Assembly: GCA_019416455.1 (NCBI GenBank)
Contig: DXXG01000005.1
Coordinates: 37,649 to 101,648, forward strand
Length of the DNA: 64,000 bases
Direction: 5' to 3'
Source: Clostridiales bacterium
GTDB taxonomy: Bacteria > Bacillota > Clostridia > Oscillospirales > Acutalibacteraceae
Shown: one piece after another, positions 1 to 8,534 of the stretch
Numbering within the stretch: position 1 is the stretch's first letter
How the letters are laid out: every line of letters begins with the position of its first letter
Translations under genes and position numbers: made by a program
Notes under the pieces: model-generated
Databases searched by the model: none
Told to the model about the DNA's origin: nothing
What the model saw: the letters and a program-made list of their open reading frames with translations, nothing else

Positions 1-1387
1 CGCCGCCGGGGAAAGCGCCCAAGGCGTCGGTCACTCGCCAGGGGTCCAGTTTTTGCCGGGAATTCTGGCTGTACCAGAAATTGTACCCCCAGTGAAGGAA
101 CCCTGCCACCTGGAATTTGTGGAGCTGCCACCCCAGGATCCTGTTCCGGGCGGAGGGCATAGCCAAAAAACGATTGGCTACATCCACTCCCTGAGCGCAG
201 CAGTAATAGGCCCAAAGACCGGGGACCTTCCGGTCCAAAAACGGCTGAATATGATCGGTGGCTGCAACAGGATGCTCCACCAGCCCACGATCATAAAAGG
301 CAGGCTCGGACAGAGCGTCGTACAAAGGGAAATCTCCCAGATAAGCTTTTGCCAGCTCCTTGGCCTTGCGGTAGGAATCCAAATGCTCCTCTCCAGGCTC
401 ATCGGAGATGTGGAACACCGCCTTTCCCGCGAGCCCCTGTTTTTCCAGGAACATAGTGAGAGATGGCAGGAACTGCTTTAAGAACCCGGCGTATTCCGGA
501 GAATCGGCAGGGGTATCCCAGCCAAACAGTCTACGGGACTCGCCTGCCTCTGTACCGTAAATAGCCGGAGCGGCTTTGGCTCCCCACTGGGTGAACAGAT
601 GGGAGATCTCAAAGCGTTCCATACCGCAGCGCCGTGCCATGGCGATGAACCGTTCCAACAGGGAAAAATCGAACCGGTATGTATCCCCTTCCTTTTCCAC
701 CTGTACCAGCTGCGTGCAGGGCCGGGTCCTGCCAGGCTCTGTATCCAACGGAGGGGTAAAGACCGGGGTAAGGACCATGTTCATGCCCTCCTCCGCCGCT
801 GCTTTGAGGAAACTTTCCCACAGCTCCCAATGTTTGGGAGAATACACAGGCACCCCATAATAATCCGCTAAGCAATCCCCGTGGAACCACTGGGTATAAG
901 TCAATCGCTGCGCCGGAAGATCTACTCGCACCACCCGGAGGGTGACTTGACAGACTGCTTCTTCTCCCCCACCGGAAAGGTGGAGGGTCACCGGATACTC
1001 CCCGGCCGGGAAGCCCTGAGGCACTCTCCCATTGACCCACAGCACGGTAGGCAGGAACGTGCTGACTTCCACTTGGCCTTCCTCCAAAGGCAACAGAGGA
1101 TCGGGGAACAATCCAGGCTGTGTGGTGAGGTAGTTTTCATCCTTCACAGCGGAAGGATAGGCAGGCATGGCACAGGGCACCTGGCCCACTTGGAACACTT
1201 CCACATATTCCTTCAGGGGAGACTCCACCCACACCTTCACCGGCGCGGGACCCCAGCCCTCACGCTGGAGGATCACCTGCCAGGCGAACTCTTCCCCGCC
1301 CAAGCAGCTGATCTCACGGTCCCAAGCGGTTGGGATCTGTCGCCCCAAAAGGACTTTTTCCAAAGAAGAGACCACTGTGATGCTCAT
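1..1387 (-). CDS. DUF4091 domain protein (glycoside hydrolase-like), C-terminus cut by window edge
   Basis: The frame reads in from the left edge on the minus strand; 462 codons are visible and the C-terminus lies outside the window. The ATG at 1387 opens with MSITVVSSLEKV. The N-terminal half (to about residue 170) looks like an all-beta region. The second half looks like a TIM-barrel hydrolase: a TQWFHGD segment, HISDEPG with an acidic pair typical of retaining glycosidases, and GFLHWGYNFW near the visible end, which is characteristic of DUF4091. DUF4091 proteins are uncharacterised and distantly resemble GH123-type hydrolases. I see no signal peptide, so a cytoplasmic location is likely. 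It lies 41 nt downstream of the PflX-like gene and is probably co-transcribed with it. Substrate unknown. Confidence 0.72.
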   Translation of the reverse strand, partial: MSITVVSSLEKVLLGRQIPTAWDREISCLGGEEFAWQVILQREGWGPAPVKVWVESPLKEYVEVFQVGQVPCAMPAYPSAVKDENYLTTQPGLFPDPLLPLEEGQVEVSTFLPTVLWVNGRVPQGFPAGEYPVTLHLSGGGEEAVCQVTLRVVRVDLPAQRLTYTQWFHGDCLADYYGVPVYSPKHWELWESFLKAAAEEGMNMVLTPVFTPPLDTEPGRTRPCTQLVQVEKEGDTYRFDFSLLERFIAMARRCGMERFEISHLFTQWGAKAAPAIYGTEAGESRRLFGWDTPADSPEYAGFLKQFLPSLTMFLEKQGLAGKAVFHISDEPGEEHLDSYRKAKELAKAYLGDFPLYDALSEPAFYDRGLVEHPVAATDHIQPFLDRKVPGLWAYYCCAQGVDVANRFLAMPSARNRILGWQLHKFQVAGFLHWGYNFWYSQNSRQKLDPWRVTDALGAFPGG

Positions 1388-1428
1388 CTTGCTTCCACCT
1401 TTCCACCTGGAAAATTTCCACACACCTT

Positions 1429-2301
1429 TTAAAAGGAGTGGAAATCCGGGATATAATTCTTACCCTTGGCGGCCCGTGACTGGGTGAAGCCTTCCAGTTC
1501 CAGGTCAAACAGAGCGTCCTCCACTTTTTGCTGCTCCCGCCGGGTGATAGGCCGCTGGAGCTCGGGGAACTGCTCTAAATTCCCGCAAGGGGTGTACTGG
1601 GACATCAGGCTCACCGGCACCCCTGGGAATTCCTCCTTGATCCGCTTCAAGCACGCGATGGAGTTTTTCGTGTGGCCCGGCAGGATCAGGTGACGGATGA
1701 GCACGCCCCGTTCCAGCATACCGTCCTCCCCATACTGAGGAAGCCCCACCTGACGCACCATCTCTCCGATGGCCTCCCGGGCCCTTTGAGGGTAATCCTC
1801 CGCTCGGGACAGGGATTTGGCCAAGACAGGGTCATCGTATTTGTAGTCCGGCAGATAGATGTCCACCAGACCTTCCAGCATTTTCAGCGTCTCCGGCTTC
1901 TCGTACCCGGAAGTGTTGTACACCACCGGCACCGGCAGCTTTTTCAGCAGCAGCGCCTCCCGGATCCGGGGCACGTAATGAGTGGGAGTCACCAGGTTGA
2001 TGTTGTGGGCCCCCTGTTCCACCAGAGAAAAGAAAACCTTGCTCAGTTCTTCCGGCGTCACTTCTCTGCCCTGATTGGGGCCGTGGCTGATCTCCCCATT
2101 CTGGCAGAATACACACCCTAAGGTACAGCCGGTAAAGAACACCGCGCCACTTCCCCGGTTCCCGCTGATGGGTGGTTCTTCCCAAAAGTGGAGGGCTGCC
2201 CGGGCCACCCGGGCTTGTTCCCCGCTGCGGCACACGCCATTTCCCGTTTCTCCACGGGGAACACCGCAATTTCGGGGGCACAAGTTGCAGGCGGGGATCA
2301 T
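1429..2301 (-). CDS. pflX: PflX-type radical SAM protein
   Basis: A 290-residue protein of the COG1313 PflX family, related to pyruvate formate-lyase activating enzymes. The radical SAM cluster motif CTLGCVFC (C-x3-C-x2-C) lies near residue 60, and an extra cysteine set CNLCPRNC lies at residues 5-12, as is usual in this family. The family is known to be a 4Fe-4S/SAM enzyme class; its physiological partner is not established, and no glycyl radical enzyme gene is visible nearby. The ATG overlaps the stop of the upstream exonuclease-PgeF gene (ATGA), so the two are translationally coupled. Confidence 0.85.
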   Translation of the reverse strand: MIPACNLCPRNCGVPRGETGNGVCRSGEQARVARAALHFWEEPPISGNRGSGAVFFTGCTLGCVFCQNGEISHGPNQGREVTPEELSKVFFSLVEQGAHNINLVTPTHYVPRIREALLLKKLPVPVVYNTSGYEKPETLKMLEGLVDIYLPDYKYDDPVLAKSLSRAEDYPQRAREAIGEMVRQVGLPQYGEDGMLERGVLIRHLILPGHTKNSIACLKRIKEEFPGVPVSLMSQYTPCGNLEQFPELQRPITRREQQKVEDALFDLELEGFTQSRAAKGKNYIPDFHSF

Positions 2302-3989
2302 GACCGCTCGCCCCTAAGGGCCATCATAGCGCAGTTGCTGCCCCGCTGGCCCCGGGTTTTCCGGTGGGAGAACACCAAATCGCTCTCGCACATGGTGCAA
2401 ACGCCTCCAATGGTGATGTTCTCCGCTTTCACTCCGGCGGAGAGCAGATACTGCCGGTTGCATTCCCACAGGTCCACATGGTACTTTTCCCGTTCAGGAC
2501 CAGTGACGAACTTTTCGGACTGAGGCAGCTTCAAAAACTCCACGGCCACCGGCTCATCCACCTCGAAGCACTCCTTGCCAATGGAGGGACCCACAGCCAC
2601 CTTCAAGGCCTCGGGCTGGGTGCCGAACTCCTGGGTCATCCGTTCCACCATGGCTTTGGCCATACCGGCGGCGGTGCCCCTCCAGCCAGCGTGTGCCAGG
2701 CCGATGGCCTTGTGCTCCTCATCCACAAAATACAGGGGCACGCAGTCGGCGCAGTAGATCACCAAAGTCACACTGGGGTCGTCGGTGCACAGGCCGTCGA
2801 TGGACTCCATGTCCTTCTCCCGCCAAATGCCAATGCCCCGCTGGTCCTTCCCCACCCGGCGAATGTTGATGTGGTGGTCCTGGGCACCGCAGACCAAAGA
2901 TTCTGGATCAAACCCGGCAGCGGCACAGAAACGGCGGTAATTTTCCGCCACCTTCTCAGGGTCGTCTCCCCGGCCAAAGCCCAGGTTCATGGAAGCGAAT
3001 TCCTTCTCGCTCACTCCGCCGATCCGGGTGGTGAAAGCGTGGTTTACCATGTTCAGCTCTTTCCAGGCTCCAAAACGCAGCACGCCCACGCCCTGATGCA
3101 CTTCCAGTTCCATGGCGCCCAGAGGTCCGGGGACAGCGTCCCGTGGTTTTTCGATATCCGGCAGGGGGAAAGTTTTTTTGTTCACAGTGAGTCCCTCGTA
3201 TTTCTGTTTGATGGTCAGCCTTCCGGCGAACAGGTGGCCGCAGCGGGTGCAGCGGAAGTCCGCCCGAAAGCTCTTGTTCTTCAAACTCCACCGGGTGAGC
3301 CGCCGGCTCTCCTCACCGCATTTGGGGCAGGGGAAACGGAGATGGCTCTTCTCCACCAGGGGGCTGTGCAAGTCACACACATAAGTGGTCTTGAAGGTGA
3401 TCCGCCGGTAGAATTCCTGGTCGCAGTTGTCGATGTAGGGGACGATCGCCTTGGGATCGTATACCTTGCGGAGCACCGCCAAGGTCATCCAGCTATCGTC
3501 CAAGGCCCGGTGGTGATCCATGCCGGACATATCCACCCCCAAAAGCTCCGCCGCTTTGGAAAGTCCCACCTGTTCCTTTCTTCCCAGACCGATCCGGTCC
3601 TGGGCGAACACCTGCAGATCGCAGTACTGAGAAAGGAAAGGCACCGTCTCGTCACCGCTGAAATAGCGGCAGTTCTCGATGAGCGTCAAGATATCTGAGG
3701 TACCCCAGGTCATCACCACACAATCCCCCGCCCAGCGCTTAAACCGGCTCACCGCCTGCATGAACGTCATGCCGTCGTTCAGGGTTTCGTCGGTGATGCT
3801 GGTCAGGTTGACGATGGTGCTGCTGATATGCTTCGCCACCTGGGGTTTGACAAAGCAGGAAAACGTGGATCTCTCCACAAGGTCCGGGCCGCATTTCACG
3901 GCGCCGAACTCGATGATCTCGTTGATATAACCCTTGAGCCGCCGGCTGTATGTGCCGTTCCACTCCAGGTCCAAAATAACAATATCCAA
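2298..3989 (-). CDS. DnaQ-like 3'-5' exonuclease fused to PgeF (YfiH, laccase-domain) protein
   Basis: One open frame of 563 residues joins two enzymes. Residues 1-180 form a DEDD exonuclease: D7-L-E9, and H160-R-A-L-D-D near 160-165. Residues 221-250 hold a zinc ribbon (CPKC and CTRC). From about residue 293 to the end it is a full laccase-domain/PgeF protein with YCADCVPL and HAGWRG, the family's copper/zinc-site segments; PgeF hydrolyses aberrant peptidoglycan precursors or purine nucleosides. I chose the TTG at 3989: GAAAGGAG sits 8 nt before it, whereas the frame upstream runs into the 82-nt repeat. The natural PgeF start (Met293, at 3113) has no good ribosome site in front of it and no stop separates the parts, so this looks like a true fusion unless a base was lost. 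It overlaps pflX by 4 nt. Confidence 0.85.
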   Translation of the reverse strand: MDIVILDLEWNGTYSRRLKGYINEIIEFGAVKCGPDLVERSTFSCFVKPQVAKHISSTIVNLTSITDETLNDGMTFMQAVSRFKRWAGDCVVMTWGTSDILTLIENCRYFSGDETVPFLSQYCDLQVFAQDRIGLGRKEQVGLSKAAELLGVDMSGMDHHRALDDSWMTLAVLRKVYDPKAIVPYIDNCDQEFYRRITFKTTYVCDLHSPLVEKSHLRFPCPKCGEESRRLTRWSLKNKSFRADFRCTRCGHLFAGRLTIKQKYEGLTVNKKTFPLPDIEKPRDAVPGPLGAMELEVHQGVGVLRFGAWKELNMVNHAFTTRIGGVSEKEFASMNLGFGRGDDPEKVAENYRRFCAAAGFDPESLVCGAQDHHINIRRVGKDQRGIGIWREKDMESIDGLCTDDPSVTLVIYCADCVPLYFVDEEHKAIGLAHAGWRGTAAGMAKAMVERMTQEFGTQPEALKVAVGPSIGKECFEVDEPVAVEFLKLPQSEKFVTGPEREKYHVDLWECNRQYLLSAGVKAENITIGGVCTMCESDLVFSHRKTRGQRGSNCAMMALRGERS

Positions 3990-4013
3990 CCGGTCGTCTC
4001 CTTTCCGCACAGT

Positions 4014-4232
4014 GCCTGTGCTCTCGATTCGCGGCGCAGTGCCTGCGCTCTCCATTCGCGCCTTGGGGCGGTGGGCTTCGCCCACGCCTGTGGGGACCGT
4101 TCCCTCGCGTCCGCGGCGCAGTGCCTGCGCTCTCGATCCGCGCCCTGGGGCGGTGGGCCTCGCCCACGCCTGTGGGGGCCATTCCCTCGCGTCCGCGGCA
4201 CAGTGCCTGTGCTCTCAATTCGCGCCCTGGGG
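4014..4232. repeat. 82-nt tandem repeat between typA and the exonuclease-PgeF gene
   Basis: Two full units (4041-4122 and 4123-4204, about 91% identical by eye) are followed by a partial third and preceded by a short partial copy. Each unit contains a tight hairpin, GTGGGC-loop-GCCCAC, at 4071-4085 and 4153-4167. The loop changes (TTC versus CTC) while the stem is kept. The unit starts within about 15 nt of the typA stop and ends just before the next gene's ribosome site. I see no coding capacity conserved between copies. Confidence 0.85.
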
Positions 4233-4245
4233 CAGAGACACCCGC

Positions 4246-6072
4246 TTATTTCTTCTTGCTGGCCTGCTTCATCCGCAGTTCTTTGGACAAAATGCCCTTG
4301 CGCATACGGATGTTCTTGGGAGTGACCTCCACCAGTTCGTCGTCAGCGATGAACTCCAGGCACTGCTCCAGACTCAGCACCGAGTGGGGGGTCAGCTTCA
4401 AAGCGTCGTCAGAACCGGAAGCACGGGTGTTGGTGGCGTGCTTTTTCTTACACACGTTCACGGTGATGTCCTCGGTCTTGGGGTTGGCGCCCACGATCAT
4501 ACCCTCGTAAACTTCCACACCGGGCCCGATAAACAGCCGGCCACGCTCCTGAGCGTAGAACAGGCCGTAAGCGGTGGATTCCCCCGTCTCATGGGCGATG
4601 ATGGAACCCTGAACCCGCTGCTGGATGTCGCCCTTATAAGGCTCATAGCTGTCAAACACGTGGTTCATGATGCCGTTGCCGTTGGTGTCGGTCAAAAACT
4701 CGGACCGGTAGCCCATCAGGCCACGGGCGGGGATCTTGAACTCCATATGGGTGGTGCCGGACTCCCGGGAACCCATGTTCAGCAGTTCCGCCTTCCGGGA
4801 ACCGATCTTCTCCATGACGGCGCCCACGTAGTTGTCGGGCACCTCGATCATCAAAAGCTCCATGGGCTCCAAGAGTTTGCCGTCCTTGTCATGCTTATAG
4901 ATGACAGTGGGACGGGACACCTGGAACTCGTAGCCCTGACGGCGCATCTGCTCAATCAAGATGGACAAGTGCAGCTCACCCCGGCCGGAGACTTTATAGG
5001 TGTCGGAGGAATCGGTCTCCTCCATGCGCATGGCCACGTTGGTCTCCACCTCTTTGAACAGCCGGTCCCGCAGGTTCCGGGAGGTGACGTATTTGCCTTC
5101 CCGTCCGGCGAAGGGAGAGTTGTTCACCATGAACATCATAGACACAGTGGGCTCATCGATCTTCACGAAAGGCAGCGGCTCCACACAGTCGGTAGCGCAG
5201 GCGGTCTGGCCGATGTTCAAGTCCGCGATGCCGGACACGGCGATGATGTCTCCCAGCTGGGCGGATTCCGCTTCCACCCGCTTCAGGCCCTCAAACTGGT
5301 AGAGCTTAGTGATGCGGGCGTTCTGGGTGGTCTCTTCCCCGCCGCCGCAAATGGTGACCGTCTGGCCCACCTGGATGGATCCCCGCTCCACCCGGCCGAT
5401 GCCGATGCGGCCCACATACTCGTCATAGTCGATATTGGAGAACAGCACCTGCGTGGGGCCTTCCAGGTCTCCCTCGGGAGCGGGCACTTCTTTGAGGATC
5501 ATCTCGAAGAGGGGGCTCATGTCGGTGCCGGGCTCGTTGGGGTCCAGAGTGGCGTAGCCGTCCCGAGCGGAGGCATAAGCCACAGGGAATTCCAACTGGC
5601 CGTCGTTGGCGCCCAGCTCAATGAACAGGTCCAGCACTTCGTCCACCACTTCCGCGGGACGGGCGCCGGGACGGTCGATCTTGTTAAGGACCACCAGGGG
5701 CTTCTTCCCCAGGGCCAGAGCTTTTTTCAGCACGAAACGAGTCTGAGGCATGCAGCCCTCGAAAGCGTCCACCAGCAGCAGCACGCCGTCCACCATCATC
5801 AGCACCCGCTCCACTTCGCCGCCGAAGTCCGCGTGTCCAGGAGTGTCCACAATGTTGATCTTGGTGTCTTTATACATCACCGCCGTATTCTTGGAGAGGA
5901 TGGTGATGCCCCGTTCCCGTTCCAGGTCGCCGGAGTCCATCACCCGCTCGGCAACCGCTTCGTTCTGACGGAACACGCCGCTCTGACGCAGCAGCTGATC
6001 CACCAGCGTGGTCTTGCCGTGGTCTACGTGTGCGATGATAGCCACGTTGCGTAAATTCTCTCTCTTTGCCAT
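4246..6072 (-). CDS. typA: Ribosome-binding translational GTPase TypA/BipA
   Basis: A 608-residue GTPase of the usual TypA length. The G1 motif is AHVDHGKTT (about residues 15-23), followed by RGITI (switch I), DTPGHADFGGE (G3) and NKIDRPGA (G4). After these come the EF-G-like domains and the TypA-specific C-terminal domain ending in a lysine-rich tail. TypA binds the 70S ribosome and helps 50S assembly and stress adaptation. It is preceded by a GAAAGGA site and a sigma-A-type promoter at 6149-6177. The gene is single and monocistronic in appearance; the next minus-strand gene lies across the 82-nt repeat. Confidence 0.97.
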   Translation of the reverse strand: MAKRENLRNVAIIAHVDHGKTTLVDQLLRQSGVFRQNEAVAERVMDSGDLERERGITILSKNTAVMYKDTKINIVDTPGHADFGGEVERVLMMVDGVLLLVDAFEGCMPQTRFVLKKALALGKKPLVVLNKIDRPGARPAEVVDEVLDLFIELGANDGQLEFPVAYASARDGYATLDPNEPGTDMSPLFEMILKEVPAPEGDLEGPTQVLFSNIDYDEYVGRIGIGRVERGSIQVGQTVTICGGGEETTQNARITKLYQFEGLKRVEAESAQLGDIIAVSGIADLNIGQTACATDCVEPLPFVKIDEPTVSMMFMVNNSPFAGREGKYVTSRNLRDRLFKEVETNVAMRMEETDSSDTYKVSGRGELHLSILIEQMRRQGYEFQVSRPTVIYKHDKDGKLLEPMELLMIEVPDNYVGAVMEKIGSRKAELLNMGSRESGTTHMEFKIPARGLMGYRSEFLTDTNGNGIMNHVFDSYEPYKGDIQQRVQGSIIAHETGESTAYGLFYAQERGRLFIGPGVEVYEGMIVGANPKTEDITVNVCKKKHATNTRASGSDDALKLTPHSVLSLEQCLEFIADDELVEVTPKNIRMRKGILSKELRMKQASKKK

Positions 6073-6148
6073 GGTATCCCATCGATCCTTTCTTCAGTCC
6101 CGGCCCATACCGGGCCCTGTAATCTCGCTCGTTGTCATTAACCGATTT

Positions 6149-6177
6149 ATTATACCACCAATCTGAGCACTTGAAAA
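6149..6177 (-). promoter_or_regulatory. Probable sigma-A promoter of typA
   Basis: Read on the minus strand: -35 TTTTCA (6172-6177), 17-nt spacer, -10 TATAAT (6149-6154), 77 nt before the typA start. The -10 is perfect and the -35 is weak. Confidence 0.6.
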
Positions 6178-6214
6178 GCACCAACTTAAGGAATGGCAAT
6201 TTGGCTGACTTCCC

Positions 6215-6243
6215 TTGAGCATTCTGACAAAATCTGCTACAAT
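6215..6243 (+). promoter_or_regulatory. Probable sigma-A promoter of the first MATE gene
   Basis: -35 TTGAGC (6215-6220), 17-nt spacer, -10 TACAAT (6238-6243) with an extended TGC just upstream. It lies back to back with the typA promoter and 65 nt before the ATG at 6308. Confidence 0.65.
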
Positions 6244-6307
6244 AGATCCATATTTTACGCGGCCCGCCTGTTCCGCGAGCCATCCAGAAAGGACCGAGAA
6301 CTGCTTC

Positions 6308-7687
6308 ATGACCAACACCCAGACCAGCGATTTTTCCAAAGGCAGCGTTTCAGGCAACATCCTCCGGCTTGCCGTTCCCATGACGGTGGCACAGCTCATC
6401 AACGTGCTGTACAGCGTGGTGGACCGGATGTACATCGGCCATATCCCCCACGCCGCCGCTCACGCCCTCACCGGCGTGGGACTTACCTTCCCCATCATCT
6501 CCATCGTCACCGCTTTCGCCAACCTGTTCGGCATGGGGGGCTCCCCCCTGTTCTCCATGGAGCGGGGCCGAGGCGACTTGGCAAAGGCCCGGAAGATCAT
6601 GGGAAACACCTTTGCCCTGCTGGTGGGTACCGGAGTGGTCCTCACCGTGGTGATCCTGCTGATCAAACGGCCTCTGCTCTACGCTTTCGGCGCCAGCGAC
6701 GTGACCTACCCCTATGCCAGCGGCTACATCACCATCTACCTGTGCGGCAGTATCTTCGTCATGCTGGGACTGGGGATGAACAACTTCATCAACGCCCAGG
6801 GCTTTGGCCGCAAGGGCATGATGACCGTCCTGCTGGGAGCTGTGACCAACATCCTTCTGGATCCCCTGTTTATTTTCGTGCTGGGCATGGGAGTCCAGGG
6901 AGCGGCGCTCGCCACAGTGATCTCTCAGTTCATCTCAGCGGCGTGGGCGGTATCCTTCCTGCTGGGGAAGCGGACCCTTATCCGTCTGGAACGGCAGAGC
7001 ATGAAGCTTGATCTGAAACTGGTGTGGAAGATCGTGGCTCTGGGATTTTCCAGTTTCGTCATGGCCATAACCAACAGCATCGTGCAGATCACCTGCAACT
7101 CCACCTTGCAAGCCTTTGGCGGCGACCTGTATGTGGGCGTGATGACCATCCTCAACTCTGTGCGGGAAGTGGTCTCCACTCCCATCAATGGCGTGACCAA
7201 CGCCGGTCAACCAGTAGTTGGTTTCAACTACGGCGCCGGGGAGTATAAACGAGTGCGGTCGGGGATCAAGTTCATCACCATGCTGTGCGTGGTCTACACC
7301 ACCCTGGTGTGGCTGCTGCTGTTCCTGTTCCCCCAGTTCTTCATCGGCCTGTTCAGCAGCGAGGAAGCCCTCCGAGAGGCCGCGGTGCCCAGTATGCACA
7401 TTTACTTCTTCGGCTTCTTCATGATGAGTTTGCAGATGGCGGGGCAATCGGCGGCAGTGGCTCTGGGACGGTCTAAGCAGGCGGTATTTTTCTCCCTGTT
7501 CCGGAAAGTGGTCATCGTGGTGCCCCTTACTCTGCTGCTGCCCTATCTGTTCGGGCTGGGAGTCAACGGTGTGTTCCTGGCGGAGCCTATCTCCAACTTT
7601 ATCGGCGGCGGCGCCTGCTACATCACCATGCTGCTAACGATCTGGCGGGAAATGGTGCGCAAGGAAAAGGCGGCGGAAGGCAAGTAA
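6308..7687 (+). CDS. MATE family multidrug/Na+ efflux transporter
   Basis: A 459-residue membrane protein with twelve hydrophobic segments in two similar halves, as in MATE exporters. The N-terminus has the family segment AVPMTVAQLINVLYSVVDRMYIG, including the VDRMYIG hallmark. MATE proteins export cationic compounds in exchange for Na+ or H+. The start is the ATG after AGAAAGGACCGAGAACTGCTTC; longer in-frame starts would overlap the promoter. It is monocistronic, with its own promoter and a strong terminator at 7709-7738. A second MATE gene lies at 13.6 kb. The substrate cannot be read from sequence. Confidence 0.92.
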   Translation: MTNTQTSDFSKGSVSGNILRLAVPMTVAQLINVLYSVVDRMYIGHIPHAAAHALTGVGLTFPIISIVTAFANLFGMGGSPLFSMERGRGDLAKARKIMGNTFALLVGTGVVLTVVILLIKRPLLYAFGASDVTYPYASGYITIYLCGSIFVMLGLGMNNFINAQGFGRKGMMTVLLGAVTNILLDPLFIFVLGMGVQGAALATVISQFISAAWAVSFLLGKRTLIRLERQSMKLDLKLVWKIVALGFSSFVMAITNSIVQITCNSTLQAFGGDLYVGVMTILNSVREVVSTPINGVTNAGQPVVGFNYGAGEYKRVRSGIKFITMLCVVYTTLVWLLLFLFPQFFIGLFSSEEALREAAVPSMHIYFFGFFMMSLQMAGQSAAVALGRSKQAVFFSLFRKVVIVVPLTLLLPYLFGLGVNGVFLAEPISNFIGGGACYITMLLTIWREMVRKEKAAEGK

Positions 7688-7708
7688 AATCTTTTCTATC
7701 AAGTCAAA

Positions 7709-7738
7709 AAGTCCCTGGAAAAACCAGGGACTTTTTTC
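7709..7738 (+). terminator. Rho-independent terminator after the MATE gene (probably bidirectional)
   Basis: Stem AGTCCCTGG / CCAGGGACT with an A5 loop, then TTTTTT. The A-run before the stem would supply a U-tract for the convergent HTH gene. Confidence 0.85.
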
Positions 7739-7740
7739 GT

Positions 7741-7956
7741 TTATGATTCATTTTCATCATCTGGGAAATATTCCATCACATCTTCCACTCTGCAATCTAA
7801 AATGCTGCACAATCGGTTGATCGTAGCAACCTCCACGTTTTGGTTGTGCCGCAAACGGTTGATCAGGGAGCGGTTCACGCTGTGATAGGTATACAGCTTG
7901 TATTCTGTTAATCCTTTGGCCTTCATGGTCTGCCAAAGCCTGTCATATTTAATCAT
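7741..7956 (-). CDS. Small Cro/C1-type (XRE) helix-turn-helix regulator
   Basis: A 71-residue protein that is essentially one HTH domain: MIKYDRLWQTMKAKGLTEYK, then the recognition segment around SLINRLRHNQNV, then TINRLCSILDCRVEDVMEY, the usual YozG/Cro-like ending. I chose the ATG at 7956 because GAGGGG lies 7 nt before it and the upstream frame has no ribosome site. It is divergent from the small gene at 8077, with which it shares an intergenic dyad (8028-8047). Its last codons run against the terminator of the MATE gene. A regulator of its own or the divergent gene is an inference. Confidence 0.8.
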   Translation of the reverse strand: MIKYDRLWQTMKAKGLTEYKLYTYHSVNRSLINRLRHNQNVEVATINRLCSILDCRVEDVMEYFPDDENES

Positions 7957-7986
7957 ATTTCCCCTCAATTTGTCGAACGACTTTTC

Positions 7987-8047
7987 TTGCCTTTTCTGTA
8001 TTATGGCCCTAAAATAAGACAAGAAACAGTGTCCTTATATATACACT
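7987..8047 (+). promoter_or_regulatory. Candidate promoter and dyad operator between the HTH gene and the small gene
   Basis: TTGCCT (7987-7992), 17-nt spacer, TAAAAT (8010-8015) precedes an imperfect dyad AGTGT-N10-ACACT (8028-8047). The dyad is a plausible binding site for the adjacent Cro-like protein. No experimental support. Confidence 0.4.
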
Positions 8048-8076
8048 ATTCAACAAATACCAGGAGGAACGATCTG

Positions 8077-8250
8077 ATGAACCCATATCAAAAAATGTAC
8101 ACCACACTCTTCAACGCTGTTACAGACCTCATAGACCTACTGGAGTCTACATCCTCGCTTTCCCCGACAGAAACCATCCATTTCTTACAACAAGCCCAAA
8201 TAAAAACAGAAGAATTGTACCTAGAACTGTCATCAGTTTCGAACGAATAA
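8077..8250 (+). CDS. Small hypothetical protein, 57 residues
   Basis: Starts MNPYQKMYTTLFNAVTDLID after a perfect AGGAGG site 9 nt upstream, which supports translation. The protein is acidic and probably all-helical, with leucine-rich spacing (TDLIDLLEST, then TETIHFLQQAQIKTEELYLE). I do not recognise a named domain and assign no function. The divergent HTH gene shares its upstream region. Confidence 0.65.
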   Translation: MNPYQKMYTTLFNAVTDLIDLLESTSSLSPTETIHFLQQAQIKTEELYLELSSVSNE

Positions 8251-8534
8251 CGTCTATCCGTCCGGAAAAAGCGGGGACTTTGCCCCCTGTTTTCCTGCTT
8301 CTCTTTCTGCGGGCCTTTTGGGCACACCTTGTCAGGCCGTGGAGCTCCCCTCCACACCTGGCGGCTTTTTTGGAAAAAGGCCGGCGAAAAACTTCCTCCG
8401 CTTCGTGGATCCCCCTATCTTTGACAAATAAATATTTATCCCGCCCACCGCTTGCGGGTCACGAGGTTTTCGGTTACAATGGAGCATGGGAAAAAATTTC
8501 CCCGACCGAACCTACGAAAGGCTGGAATGAAGAA
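8251..8534. other. Intergenic region ahead of rnf
   Basis: About 284 nt without a credible gene. It holds a nested hairpin (GTGGAG-CTCCC-CTCCAC at 8339-8355, flanked by GCCG/CGGC and followed by TTTTTT at 8366-8371) that may terminate the small gene's transcript. The candidate rnf promoter at 8452-8480 follows. Confidence 0.45.
8452..8480 (+). promoter_or_regulatory. Candidate promoter of the rnf operon
   Basis: TTGCGG (8452-8457), 17-nt spacer, TACAAT (8475-8480), 54 nt before the rnfC start. A better-looking TTGACA at 8421 has no -10 at the right distance. Confidence 0.5.

Noticed and set aside
3934..6054. Long open frame antisense to typA (about 700 codons)
   Set aside because: It is the complement of the G+C-rich third-codon pattern of typA, has no ribosome site or recognisable domain, and the sense protein is unmistakably TypA.
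8421..8426. TTGACA as -35 of the rnf operon
   Set aside because: No -10-like hexamer at 16-18 nt; the TTGCGG/TACAAT pair slightly downstream fits better.
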